A stretch of DNA of 64,000 bases, taken from positions 124,001 through 188,000 of the forward strand of contig DAISVY010000008.1 in the NCBI GenBank assembly GCA_036826635.1. The letters are read 5' to 3'. Source of the DNA: DAISVY01 sp036826635 (lineage in GTDB: Bacteria; Zixibacteria; MSB-5A5; GN15; FEB-12). The notes under the pieces were generated by a model. It made no database searches. It worked only from the letters and a program-made list of their open reading frames with translations, and had not been told where the DNA came from. A program made the position numbers and the translations under genes. Positions within the stretch are counted from its first letter, which is position 1; the number at the start of each line of letters is the position of its first letter. This document shows, in pieces, positions 1-9,082 of the stretch.

Positions 1-593
1 TCCGACTTGAACAAAACAGCCCCGGCAATAGCGGGAATAGCCAGCAAAAAAGAGTATTCGGCTGCCTCGCGTGGTTTTACCCCCAGCATCATTCCGGTCG
101 CTATGGTCGTCCCCGACCGCGATATGCCCGGCAATACGGCGGCGGCCTGGGCCAGTCCTATTATCACCGCCGAAAACCAGCCTACCGACTCTGCCCGTTT
201 GGGAACAAAGCGAGTACTCAACAATACCGCCCCGGTCACCAGCAACATAGCCGAGGTAAAAACCGGATTGCTGAAAACACGCTCGAACAAACCGTTGAAA
301 ATCAGCCCCAGAAAAGCAACGGGAAGCGTCCCCACGACCAGAAGAGCCAGCAGTCGACGCTCCGATTTCATTCCACGGACGAAAACAGAACGGATCAGCC
401 TGAATATCCGAGTCCGAAAATACACCAGTACCGCTACCAGTGTACCCAGATGAGCCAGCAACTCAAATATCACCCCGGGCGGGTTTACACCCATTATTTC
501 CTGAACAAGAACAAGGTGCCCTGAAGAGGAGATGGGAAGAAATTCGGTCAGCCCCTGAATGATGCCCAGAAAAACAGCCTCAAGATAGGTCAT
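1..593 (-). CDS. uppP: undecaprenyl-diphosphatase UppP, 3' end cut by window edge
   Basis: Reading the minus strand from the ATG at 593 gives about 197 codons with no stop before the window edge. The N-terminus (MTYLEAVFLGIIQGLTEFLP, then SSSGHLV) is the BacA/UppP signature with the conserved E and S residues. Further on, the LPGISRSG motif appears, the second catalytic region of the family. The protein is very hydrophobic, as expected for this integral membrane enzyme that dephosphorylates undecaprenyl diphosphate to recycle the lipid carrier for peptidoglycan and O-antigen synthesis. The family is usually about 260-280 residues, so roughly the last quarter lies outside the window. Confidence 0.95.
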   Translation of the reverse strand, partial: MTYLEAVFLGIIQGLTEFLPISSSGHLVLVQEIMGVNPPGVIFELLAHLGTLVAVLVYFRTRIFRLIRSVFVRGMKSERRLLALLVVGTLPVAFLGLIFNGLFERVFSNPVFTSAMLLVTGAVLLSTRFVPKRAESVGWFSAVIIGLAQAAAVLPGISRSGTTIATGMMLGVKPREAAEYSFLLAIPAIAGAVLFKS

Positions 594-642
594 GCCGTTC
601 GGGCCCTGTGCGACGGGTTGCTGTCAATCAAGGCGTTTTTGC

Positions 643-1296
643 CTACATCACGTTCATATCAATACCGAAGAACACCCCGTCGTTTCCGTCGATCTGAAAC
701 TCACCGTAGAGCCCCCAGACGGGTGTCATTTGCCACATGAGACCACCGTTGAGCCCCATTTCCAGATTGCTCTCGGAATCGTCTCCTCTGGCTCCGGCGG
801 GCAGGTCCAGACTGATCGATTCCACCCGCGCATTGATTCGACCGTAGGGAATAATCGTGCTCTTACCCTCGTTGAAGACAATCGGGTAAGAGGCTATCGC
901 CTGTGCCCCCACCTGCAACACCGACACCCCCTCCAGATCACTGTATTCGAAGAAACCGCCGAGAGAAAGATCGAACGGTTTATCACCGACCGGTGTCGCA
1001 CTCCAGAACTGCCAGGTAAAATCGGCCCCCAATACAAGCTTGGCATCGCTGTAATCGGTATCAAGCAACCCCAGTTTGATCCGCCCATCGGTATATTTGG
1101 ATAGCCCGTATTTGAAACTCCCGGTAAACGATGTGGCGTCGGCCAGACCGACACTAAATCCAAAAGTCCCCTTTCCCTGCCCTATCGCCTGGGCCGTGGT
1201 CAGTCCACCGAAAGCGGAGCCTACAGCATCCACCCCATATGCCGAACCAGCCCCTAACACTATCAAAACTACCAGGGAAATCAGTTGCCGTTTCAT
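643..1296 (-). CDS. small secreted outer-membrane beta-barrel-like protein
   Basis: A 217-residue protein with a clear signal peptide (MKRQLISLVVLIVLGAGSAYG). The mature part has alternating polar/hydrophobic segments rich in Gly, Tyr, Phe and Asp, and it ends in short aromatic and hydrophobic strands, consistent with an 8-10 strand barrel. A good ribosome site (AAGGA) lies 8 bases before the ATG, and a promoter-like pair lies upstream. I do not recognise the family. A porin-like or surface barrel role is inferred only from composition and the export signal. Confidence 0.75.
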   Translation of the reverse strand: MKRQLISLVVLIVLGAGSAYGVDAVGSAFGGLTTAQAIGQGKGTFGFSVGLADATSFTGSFKYGLSKYTDGRIKLGLLDTDYSDAKLVLGADFTWQFWSATPVGDKPFDLSLGGFFEYSDLEGVSVLQVGAQAIASYPIVFNEGKSTIIPYGRINARVESISLDLPAGARGDDSESNLEMGLNGGLMWQMTPVWGLYGEFQIDGNDGVFFGIDMNVM

Positions 1297-1336
1297 ACCG
1301 ATGTCCTTTTTTACTTATACCTTACCATTCAAAACC

Positions 1337-1365
1337 AACCTATTTTTCCCTTCTGCCAGTGTCAA
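1337..1365 (-). promoter_or_regulatory. candidate sigma-70-type promoter for the barrel gene ending at 643
   Basis: On the minus strand a perfect TTGACA (1360-1365) is followed after 17 bases by TAGGTT (1337-1342), a weak -10. The implied transcription start is about 35 bases before the ATG at 1296. The rest of the 241-base gap up to the plus-strand transporter shows no clear element for that gene. Confidence 0.4.
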
Positions 1366-1537
1366 TAAAAAACGCGACCGACCCGACGGCAATAATAGTT
1401 GACAGTTCTCCGCTCGCTTTCTTTCTTCTGTGCCGACAGTAATTTGTATTCTTCGGGTGTCCGACGACGTCCGTTCACCATGGCCAGCCCATGCGATCTG
1501 ACGCACGCCAAGACAATAATCGGCAGGGAGACATCAC

Positions 1538-2929
1538 ATGGCGGACATACCTGCATTGAATAACTCTCTCCCGGGTACGACCGGGAAAACCACCCGCGCT
1601 CATTGGAGCAGCCGTTTCGGTTTCATTCTGGCCGCATCCGGTTCGGCTGTCGGTCTGGGCAATATCTGGAAATTTCCTTATATCACCGGTGTCTACGGAG
1701 GCGGAGCGTTCGTAATCGTATACCTCGGCTGTGTCGCCATTGTCGGTCTTCCCCTGATGATTGCCGAATTCATGATCGGCCGTCACGCTCAGGAAAACCC
1801 GGTCGGGGCGTTCCAGCGACTGCACCGCAACGGTTCACCCTGGCAGATAACCGGCTGGCTGGGGGTTGCCTCGGGATTCATAATTCTCGCTTTCTACTCC
1901 GTCGTTGCCGGGTGGGCACTGGCCTATATTTTCAAAGCCTTGGTCGGATTCACCGGTACCCCGGATCAGATTCAGTCCCAGTTCACGGCCCTGATCGACA
2001 GCCCCTTCTGGTCAATCTTCTGGCACACCATCTTCATGGCCCTGACTATCGGCATCGTATTGGGAGGAATCCGCGAAGGCATTGAGCGCTGGTCGAAGAT
2101 TCTCATGCCGGCCCTTTTGATCATTCTGATCGGCCTGGTTTTCTATGGCCTGTTCGATACCGACGGCGGCACGAGGGCAATCAATTTCCTCTTTCAACCG
2201 GACTTCTCCAAGCTTTCGGCCGAGGGCATGCTGTCGGCTCTCGGTCATGCCTTCTTTACTCTTTCGCTTGGAATGGGGGCAATGATCACCTACGGCAGCT
2301 ATATGGAGCGAGGCTCCCGACTGGTGCGTGACGCCGTGACAATTTCCATCTTGGACACGGTGATCGCCCTTCTGGCCGGGCTGGCCATATTCTCGATGGT
2401 TTTCGCCTACAATCTGGAGCCGGGCGCCGGACCGGGCCTTATTTTTCAGACGTTGCCGGTTCTTTTTGCCCAGACCGGACCGCTGATTTCCGTACCGTTT
2501 TTCATCCTGCTTACTTTTGCCGCTCTCAGTTCGGCGATATCGCTGCTTGAGGTCGTTGTCTCTTATTTCGTGGACGAACGAGGCTGGAGCCGAACCAAGG
2601 CAACCAGTCTGATGGGCCTTGTCATTTATGTCCTGGGGCTGCTGTGTGCCATCACGGCGATCAAAGTCCCCTTCAGAGGGTGCGAACAAGGATTCCAGGA
2701 CATATTCGATTTCATAACCACCAACTACATGCTGCCCGTAGGAGGTCTGCTGACCTGCCTGTTCGTGGCCTGGGTTATGAAACGCGCCGCGATAGTCGAA
2801 GAATTGGGGACCTCGGGACCGTTGTTACACGTGCTCGTGTTCGTGCTGCGATACGTCACGCCGATTGCGGTCCTCTTAGTCTTGCTGCACGGCCTGGAGT
2901 TGTTACCGTTCATGAATTACGGACAGTAG
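1538..2929 (+). CDS. sodium-dependent transporter of the neurotransmitter:sodium symporter (NSS) family
   Basis: A 463-residue polytopic membrane protein beginning with the NSS hallmark: W-S-S-R-F-G-F-I-L-A-A-S-G-S-A-V-G-L-G-N-I-W-K-F-P (residues about 24-48), the broken first helix that binds Na+ and substrate in LeuT. The second helix with YGGGAF follows. About 11-12 hydrophobic segments cover the rest. The family imports amino acids or related amines with Na+; the substrate cannot be told here. AGGGAG lies 8 bases before the ATG. The gene stands alone on the plus strand, convergent with the SbcD gene. Confidence 0.93.
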   Translation: MADIPALNNSLPGTTGKTTRAHWSSRFGFILAASGSAVGLGNIWKFPYITGVYGGGAFVIVYLGCVAIVGLPLMIAEFMIGRHAQENPVGAFQRLHRNGSPWQITGWLGVASGFIILAFYSVVAGWALAYIFKALVGFTGTPDQIQSQFTALIDSPFWSIFWHTIFMALTIGIVLGGIREGIERWSKILMPALLIILIGLVFYGLFDTDGGTRAINFLFQPDFSKLSAEGMLSALGHAFFTLSLGMGAMITYGSYMERGSRLVRDAVTISILDTVIALLAGLAIFSMVFAYNLEPGAGPGLIFQTLPVLFAQTGPLISVPFFILLTFAALSSAISLLEVVVSYFVDERGWSRTKATSLMGLVIYVLGLLCAITAIKVPFRGCEQGFQDIFDFITTNYMLPVGGLLTCLFVAWVMKRAAIVEELGTSGPLLHVLVFVLRYVTPIAVLLVLLHGLELLPFMNYGQ

Positions 2930-2956
2930 ATACTACCGCCACGAAATGACCGGTGC

Positions 2957-4069
2957 TCATTCGTCACCGCGAAGGTATCCCAGAGCCTGACGCAACAGAC
3001 GTTCCTTGTCGAAGCCTTCCAGTGAAGCGGTCTTGAGGTATTCGGCAAAAGCCTGATCGAGCTGCCCCACCGCCGAGCGACCAAACTGTGTTTGTTCCTG
3101 TTCCGGTTCCCTTTGAAAGCGTATATCCAGCGAGAAGGAACCGTGCTTCAACTCGGCCAGGGCATCGGCCGGCATGGTCTTGAGAGTCTCGGGCGACGCA
3201 CTCTCGATATTGACCCGCACGATCTTGTCGGAACTGTTTATTTCCTTAAGCTGTTCGCGGATCATTTCAACCAATTGATCCCCCCGTTTGCCGGCCGCAT
3301 TGATAACCGGAACATCCACCATCTCCCGGGTCGAAACTTCACGGAATCTCGTCCTGAACGGCTCCAGCTCGACCTCAACGTACCCCTTGGTGGCCTGACG
3401 CTCCGATTGCGATAGCCGCTCGGTAGACCCGCTGTAAAAAGCCCGTGGAGCAACCTGCACGAAATTGTGAAAATGCCCCAGAGCCGTGTAATCGAAAGGC
3501 TCCATCGCCTTCAGAGGAATCTCCAGCTCGCCCAGATCGGCCATCGAAAACTGGGGCATCCCGGCCGCCACCCCATGCAGAATAAGAACGTTGAAATCCG
3601 CCTCCGGATCAGGCTGACAAAGGGCCAGTTGTTCCTGAAACGCCTTACCGGTAAGACAATGCGGCAGGGCAAAAAAACGGGCCCCCTTGATCTCGAAAGT
3701 CTCCAGTTTGCCTCCGGCCGCTATGTACAGGTTGTCGATCTGACGAAAGACATCAAGTGCCGCACCTACGTGAGGTTGTCTGGGGGCATCGTGATTACCC
3801 GCGATTACGACAGTCGGAATACCGTGTTCCGCCGCCAGTCGGTGTAACTGATGCGCCGCAACCGCCATGATGGAGTTGAGCGGCCGCACGGTGTGAAAAA
3901 GGTCACCGGCATGAATACAGACATCCGGACGACAGGCAATGATGCTGTCGACAGCCTCCACGAAACTGCCGATTATATCCTCCTGGCGTTCCGTGAGTCC
4001 GCTGGGAGCGCGACGCGGATGCGTTTCCCCGGCACCGAGGTGACTGTCGGCAAGATGGCAGATTTTCAT
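2957..4069 (-). CDS. DNA repair exonuclease, SbcD/Mre11-type metallophosphoesterase
   Basis: A 370-residue calcineurin-like phosphoesterase with the metal motifs in order: D8-S-H10, GDLFH with D56, GNHD at 91-94, then ILHG and LGHFH in the centre. This is the layout of SbcD/Mre11 nucleases, which process DNA ends and hairpins together with the SbcC/Rad50 ATPase. After the catalytic domain comes an alpha/beta capping region and a charged helical C-terminus, as in SbcD. No sbcC gene follows; the gene ends convergent with the NSS transporter. It starts 86 bases after the response regulator stop and may share its transcript. Confidence 0.92.
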   Translation of the reverse strand: MKICHLADSHLGAGETHPRRAPSGLTERQEDIIGSFVEAVDSIIACRPDVCIHAGDLFHTVRPLNSIMAVAAHQLHRLAAEHGIPTVVIAGNHDAPRQPHVGAALDVFRQIDNLYIAAGGKLETFEIKGARFFALPHCLTGKAFQEQLALCQPDPEADFNVLILHGVAAGMPQFSMADLGELEIPLKAMEPFDYTALGHFHNFVQVAPRAFYSGSTERLSQSERQATKGYVEVELEPFRTRFREVSTREMVDVPVINAAGKRGDQLVEMIREQLKEINSSDKIVRVNIESASPETLKTMPADALAELKHGSFSLDIRFQREPEQEQTQFGRSAVGQLDQAFAEYLKTASLEGFDKERLLRQALGYLRGDE

Positions 4070-4155
4070 AGAACTGAATATACAAAGACACGCCGCATCG
4101 CAAAATCACAAACGGTAACGAAGAAATAAAGCACGCCGCCGACCCGGGCGAGCGA

Positions 4156-5586
4156 TCAATAAAGACCGTACTTGGCTATTCGGTCTCGAAGAGTGTTACG
4201 AGAAATACCGAGCGTTTCCGAAGTTTTAACCTGGTTGCCGTTGAACTGCCGCAGGCAGGAGGCTATAACCGCTCGCTCCAGGGCCGATTCGAGGAAGTGA
4301 TAAATCTGACCCGAAGAATTCGTAATCAACTTGGGCATGATCGGATCGACGATCTTGCGGAAGGTGTCGGTGTAATCGTCCTGAAGAACGGAGAGATCCA
4401 AATCGACTTTGGGGTTCTCGTCGGCCAGACTGGGGAAATCGCCCGGCTGGAGTTGTTCGTTCTTGGACATGACCAACGCGGTATGAACATTATTCTCAAG
4501 CTCGCGCACGTTACCGGGCCAGAGATACTTGGTCAGGGCCTGCAGGGCGCGTTTCGATACCGTTCTGGGCGCAACTGATAATTGACGGGAGAACTTATTA
4601 ATAAAATGATCAATCAGCAGCGGGATATCGGTGCGACGTTCGCGTAACGGCGGGATGTATATGGAAACCACTTTCAGGCGATAGAAAAGGTCAACCCGAA
4701 ACGAACCTTCCTTCATTGCCTGTACCAGCGACTTGTTGGTCGCGGCAATTATGCGCACATCCACCCGCGTGGTATCATTCCCCCCCACTCGTTCGAACTG
4801 TTGTTCCTGAAGTACCCGAAGAACTTTGGACTGGGTAAGCATACTCATGTCGCCGATCTCATCTAAGAACAGCGTACCATCATCGGCCTGTTCGAACTTG
4901 CCTATTCGCTTGTAATAAGCACCGGTGAAAGCACCCTTCTCATGACCGAAAAGTTCCGACTCGAGCAATGTCTCGGGAAGAGCGGCGCAGTTGACCGACA
5001 GAAAAGCGTGATTGCCTCGCGTGGAATTACGATGAATAGCCCTGGCCACGACCTCCTTGCCGGTACCCGATTCACCGAAGATAAGCACGGCCGCATCGGT
5101 CTTGGCCACCTGACCGATCAGCTTGGCGATTTCGACGATTTCCGGTGACTTCCCCACGATCTCGTCCACGATTTCGACGGGCTCCTTTACGAGCTCGGCC
5201 GAGGTGGGGATATGCACATGGGCACTGTAGCCGCAAGCTTTGTTCACGGTATCGATCAGCCGGCTTATCTCAAAAGGCTTGGTCAAATACTCGTACGCAC
5301 CTTCCCGCATCGCCTCGATAGCGTTCTCGGTCGAAACAAAACCCGAGATCATGATAACGGGCAGATCATTGTTGGACTGGCGGATCTGCTTGAGAACTTC
5401 CAACCCCGAAAGAGTGGGAAGGTTCACATCGAGCATGACGAGATCTACCTCGTTGTGCTCTTGCAGAAACCGCTGCACCCTGTCACCGTCCTCCAAAAAG
5501 TCGAACCGGTACTTGTCCGGATCGAAAAGATTGGCCAGTGACTGCGATACTTCTTTGTCGTCGTCAACCAGTAGTATGTTCTTCAT
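4156..5586 (-). CDS. sigma-54-dependent response regulator, NtrC family
   Basis: A 476-residue protein with three parts. Residues 1-120 are a receiver domain with acidic pocket D8/D9, phospho-acceptor D53 and K103. Residues about 143-380 are an AAA+ domain with Walker A GESGTGKE (171-178), the sigma-54 contact loop GAFTGA (218-223) and Walker B LFLDEIGD (239-246). Residues 430-476 are a Fis-type helix-turn-helix. It therefore activates RpoN-dependent promoters on phosphorylation. No histidine kinase gene is next to it, so its partner is encoded elsewhere. I saw no convincing -24/-12 element in the nearby intergenic sequence. Confidence 0.95.
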   Translation of the reverse strand: MKNILLVDDDKEVSQSLANLFDPDKYRFDFLEDGDRVQRFLQEHNEVDLVMLDVNLPTLSGLEVLKQIRQSNNDLPVIMISGFVSTENAIEAMREGAYEYLTKPFEISRLIDTVNKACGYSAHVHIPTSAELVKEPVEIVDEIVGKSPEIVEIAKLIGQVAKTDAAVLIFGESGTGKEVVARAIHRNSTRGNHAFLSVNCAALPETLLESELFGHEKGAFTGAYYKRIGKFEQADDGTLFLDEIGDMSMLTQSKVLRVLQEQQFERVGGNDTTRVDVRIIAATNKSLVQAMKEGSFRVDLFYRLKVVSIYIPPLRERRTDIPLLIDHFINKFSRQLSVAPRTVSKRALQALTKYLWPGNVRELENNVHTALVMSKNEQLQPGDFPSLADENPKVDLDLSVLQDDYTDTFRKIVDPIMPKLITNSSGQIYHFLESALERAVIASCLRQFNGNQVKTSETLGISRNTLRDRIAKYGLY

Positions 5587-5788
5587 CTTCGCTGTTGCCC
5601 CTGAGGGTATACTGCTGTTATCGGACGAATGACCGCTTTTTTGAAGGGAAAAACGCTTAAGGAGAGATCAAAATTACCTGCAAGACCGGCCGATATCGAA
5701 ATCGGTCGGACCGACGACCTCCCGACAATTCCGATCAACCATGCAGAGGAAACAAATGAAAAGATAAGCGTCGGACCGAAAAGGAAAC

Positions 5789-6619
5789 TCAGTCTTCAAA
5801 GTCGACCAGGAAACGGGTCGCCATGCTCATCCAGAAGAAGTTGGCAATCATCTCAAAGAACAGTCCGGCCAGCAACAGCCAATAAACCAGTTCCGGTTTG
5901 AAACGTTCTATAATGGAATCGGGATAACTGCCGAAAGCGGAACAAAGCAAAGGCAGGAACAAAACCACCACGGACAGAAAGAAACAGGTCAGGGGCCGAC
6001 GGGAAAAGATGCGCAGGGATCGACCGATAGCCCGGAAGGCGTTTTCGCCGTAAACCACCACCGAAGGAATGGCAAAAAAGAACAGGGAAAAAATAACCGT
6101 AAAAACGAACGGCAAAACGACGAAACTGAACACCAGCAAACGACGCGGACCGTTCAGCAAAGGCCCCAACCATTCCGGAAGCAATATACCGGCGGCTACG
6201 GTCAAAGCATTGAGCACCCCCCAGACAATCACCAGATGAATCCAGGCCGCGGCCAGCGACTTCCCGGTCTCCCTCCCGGCACCATAACGCCGGGCAAACA
6301 ACCGGACCGCCGCCCCCAGCACCAAACCTTCCAGAACCAGACCAACCCCCAGCTTGGCCCAACCATACAACTCAGCCATCAACGCGAATTGCTGCGGGTA
6401 ATGAGAAAACATGCGGCCGGCCTGCTCTCCGAAAAGCGAACTCCAAGCCGTAACGATCCCGTAAAATAAGGGCGACAGAAAATCGTAATGGGCGTATAGA
6501 ATCAGCCAGTTGAGCAGGAAAAAACCTCCCAACAACAGCCAAACCCGCCAGTATCCGAACTGGCGAAAGGGACTGACTATCAGGAGGAAAAAATTGTTAA
6601 CGCGCTCCAGCACGCTCAC
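5789..6619 (-). CDS. integral membrane protein of unknown function, about six helices
   Basis: A 276-residue hydrophobic protein with a GTG start (family product MSVLERVNNFFLL) and GGAGG 8 bases before it. About six membrane segments are visible, near residues 20-45, 90-110, 120-145, 160-190, 210-235 and 245-265. The C-terminus ends in an acidic tail. I recognise no family motif or catalytic residue. It follows the FN3 lipoprotein gene by 18 bases, so the two are almost certainly cotranscribed and probably act together in the envelope. Confidence 0.8.
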   Translation of the reverse strand: MSVLERVNNFFLLIVSPFRQFGYWRVWLLLGGFFLLNWLILYAHYDFLSPLFYGIVTAWSSLFGEQAGRMFSHYPQQFALMAELYGWAKLGVGLVLEGLVLGAAVRLFARRYGAGRETGKSLAAAWIHLVIVWGVLNALTVAAGILLPEWLGPLLNGPRRLLVFSFVVLPFVFTVIFSLFFFAIPSVVVYGENAFRAIGRSLRIFSRRPLTCFFLSVVVLFLPLLCSAFGSYPDSIIERFKPELVYWLLLAGLFFEMIANFFWMSMATRFLVDFED

Positions 6620-6637
6620 CGACAGTCCTCCGGGGCT

Positions 6638-8200
6638 TTACCTTCCGACTTCGACTTCGTTTTCGGAGGAAGCACTCAAACCCTGACGATCAAACACGAA
6701 CACACGATAATAGTAAACCGTGCTCTCGGTTGGGAAAGGCAGAAAATCGTCATAGCTAAGCGTTCCCTGATCGGTCAGAATAGCGACCAGATCGTCGGCC
6801 AGACTTATGCCTGCCGAAGTATCCCGATATATTCGATATGATTCGAAATCAGAATCATGATTACGCGTCCACGTCAAATGGGCGGTACTGGAATCACTCA
6901 AGGTCACAGCTACGGCCACCCCTTCCGGCGGCTCATTCACCGTCGTCATGGCGCTGTCGACATCGGAACCGGAGCGAAGACCGGCATTGTTCATAACGTA
7001 CACGCGGTAGTAGTATTTCGTGTTCTCGTCCAGAGTAGTGTCAAGATACTCCGTGACCGATTTCTGGTCTATCCCGGCCACAAGCAACGAACTGTCCGAA
7101 ACTGTCGCCACCTCATCCCGATAAACGCGGTACTCGAAGAAATCGTCACCGCCAAACTCCGACCAGCGCAGTTGTATCTCGAAACTGGAAAGGGCTTCCA
7201 CCAAAGTGAATTGTACCAACATGGGCCTGGCCGTGATATCCAGCGACTGAGCCGCCGTAGCCTGAACCGCAACGTTCCCGGCCGCGTCGGTGAAATCACC
7301 GAAGACAATACCGCCACTGACATTAAGACCAACCGGCACAACGTAAGCCGTCGAATAAACACCGTCATCAGCTATCACGTCACCCCGGGTACCGTCGTCA
7401 TGCAAAGGTATTTCCCCCGCCGACGACAAGGTCACGATGGCTTCACCGCCCACCTCGCCCGAGGCATCTACGATGAAAACAATCGTATCACCGGGACTGA
7501 ACACCTGATAGATCGGTGAATAATAAACGGAATCTATAGCGGCATAAGTATCAAGGATAATGTTGTCCCGAACAATTCCTTCCGACTCCGAACCGTCTTC
7601 GAAAATAAAACGCGCGTAAACCGTCTTCAGACCGTCGCCCTGCGAAAGCCGGAAAGATCGCTGCGACTGAAAAGGCGAATTGACCTCGCCCGATCCGAAC
7701 AGGGAATCCTCGGACAGCATAACGTAAGCCGGATCACCGGGCGCGTAAAGCTGGACGGTTACATCACGACTGTTGGTATATTCGTCGTTGTCGTCTATGG
7801 CTATCGAGAGGAGACCAACCGTTACGGTAACCGCCCGAGAAGGTTCCCCTTCGAAATCGTAGTTCCCCACGGCTCTCACCTGGAGGCGAATCGGTTCATT
7901 AAAAGGAAGGCCGATAACGGTCTGCGAATAGACCGAGGTGGAATCGAAAAGCGTGAACTCCTCGTCTTCCTCCTCCGCGACGTAAATACGGAACCTGACC
8001 ACGCCCGAGCTGTCGACCATCTCCCAACTCAGGACCACCGCGCGATCCTGAATTCGAGCGCTCAGGTTCACGGGTTTCCCCGGACGGTCCGGAAGTGATC
8101 GGACCGGGTCCTTGGATTCAATATGTCGGTCACAGCCCGCCATCAGGAGAAGCACAGCGGACACGATAACCGTCAGATTCGCAAACAGCCTCTTCATCAT
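6638..8200 (-). CDS. lipoprotein with three fibronectin type III-like domains
   Basis: A 520-residue protein with a lipoprotein signal (LLLMAGC, lipid-modified C23). FN3-like domains are at about 39-128, 330-425 and 426-520, each ending in the typical Y-x-Y-R-V strand (YYYRVYVMN, YYYRVFVFD). The middle (130-325) looks like further beta-sandwich domains, including a D-D-G-x-x-x-D segment resembling those of surface Ig-like repeats. Asp follows the lipidated Cys, a residue that retains lipoproteins in the inner membrane in enterics; whether this holds here is unknown. Its ATG abuts the stop of the PEGA gene upstream. A binding or scaffold role is inferred. Confidence 0.85.
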   Translation of the reverse strand: MMKRLFANLTVIVSAVLLLMAGCDRHIESKDPVRSLPDRPGKPVNLSARIQDRAVVLSWEMVDSSGVVRFRIYVAEEEDEEFTLFDSTSVYSQTVIGLPFNEPIRLQVRAVGNYDFEGEPSRAVTVTVGLLSIAIDDNDEYTNSRDVTVQLYAPGDPAYVMLSEDSLFGSGEVNSPFQSQRSFRLSQGDGLKTVYARFIFEDGSESEGIVRDNIILDTYAAIDSVYYSPIYQVFSPGDTIVFIVDASGEVGGEAIVTLSSAGEIPLHDDGTRGDVIADDGVYSTAYVVPVGLNVSGGIVFGDFTDAAGNVAVQATAAQSLDITARPMLVQFTLVEALSSFEIQLRWSEFGGDDFFEYRVYRDEVATVSDSSLLVAGIDQKSVTEYLDTTLDENTKYYYRVYVMNNAGLRSGSDVDSAMTTVNEPPEGVAVAVTLSDSSTAHLTWTRNHDSDFESYRIYRDTSAGISLADDLVAILTDQGTLSYDDFLPFPTESTVYYYRVFVFDRQGLSASSENEVEVGR

Positions 8201-8938
8201 TTAGAATGCCTTCGACAGAGTCAAACCCACCCCGTCGGCACCGACCTCCGGAACTACGGAAATCCCCTTCACGGTATACAAAGCTTCGTCCCCCGGCGTA
8301 AACAGCAGAGCGTCGAGGATGTTCAGACCCCAGGCACCTATAACCGTCCCAATAGCCACCCGACGGACATTCTCGGAGTCGTAAGCGTCTTGCTGTGCCG
8401 AAGTGAGGGTTTGCAGAAGTCCCCGCAACTCGGTGTCACCGGCCGCTCTCTTTACCGCCTCGTCGTATTCCCCTCGGGCCCGGACGAAGTCGTCTTCCTT
8501 GTCATCGAAATCATGATCAGCAATAAAATAGAAAGCCGCCGCCCCGGCGAACAAACCGGCAAACAACAGGCTCTTGGTATTCTGATCGGTATAATGTTGT
8601 CCCCAGCCGGGAATAAACATCGAGCGCACGGCCGCCTTTATTCCGGTCTTGCGCGAGAGGTTTACATCAAGGGAGAATTCTTTCGAAGGATCCAGCACCA
8701 GTCTGGATTTGTAATCCTCATAGCCGTGTTTTCTGACAACGACTTTGTATTCACCGATAAGAGGATAACGAAAAGCGGTAGGCGTCACGCCCGTGACCAT
8801 AGCGTCACCTTCAAGAATAACTTCCGCCCCGGGAGGATTGGACGTTATGGTCAAACCCGACTGCCCTGCTGTCTGAGACATCACGGACACCGACGATAAA
8901 ACCAGAAGCAACAGGGTTGTCAAAATCCGTTTCAACAA
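8201..8938 (-). CDS. secreted PEGA-domain protein with DUF5683-like hydrophobic C-terminal half
   Basis: A 245-residue protein with a signal peptide, followed at about residues 27-95 by a PEGA domain (ITSNPPGAEVILEG, then VVRKHGYEDYK). PEGA is a beta-rich envelope module. From about 100 a segment R-S-M-F-I-P-G-W-G-Q and hydrophobic stretches resemble the DUF5683 domain often found behind PEGA. The start appears to be TTG, as no in-frame ATG is near. It is the first gene of the three-gene cluster PEGA, FN3 lipoprotein, membrane protein. Function unknown; an envelope or surface assembly role fits. Confidence 0.8.
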   Translation of the reverse strand: MLKRILTTLLLLVLSSVSVMSQTAGQSGLTITSNPPGAEVILEGDAMVTGVTPTAFRYPLIGEYKVVVRKHGYEDYKSRLVLDPSKEFSLDVNLSRKTGIKAAVRSMFIPGWGQHYTDQNTKSLLFAGLFAGAAAFYFIADHDFDDKEDDFVRARGEYDEAVKRAAGDTELRGLLQTLTSAQQDAYDSENVRRVAIGTVIGAWGLNILDALLFTPGDEALYTVKGISVVPEVGADGVGLTLSKAF

Positions 8939-9022
8939 CGTAACTCTTTCGCGTGGTTATGTTTCCAGTCGTGTTTCTATCGGAACTATACGAAAATCCT
9001 GAAGTCCGATCAACATTTAAAT

Positions 9023-9050
9023 CACAATAAAAGGCCGCTGCAAAGCGGCC
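9023..9050 (-). terminator. intrinsic terminator after the sugar transferase gene
   Basis: On the minus strand GGCCGCT (from 9050) pairs with AGCGGCC (to 9033) over a 4-base loop, followed by TTTTATTG. It lies 33 bases after the stop at 9083 and points the same way. Confidence 0.85.
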
Positions 9051-9082
9051 CTTGGATTATCGTTTCTCATACCGGCTGAGGG

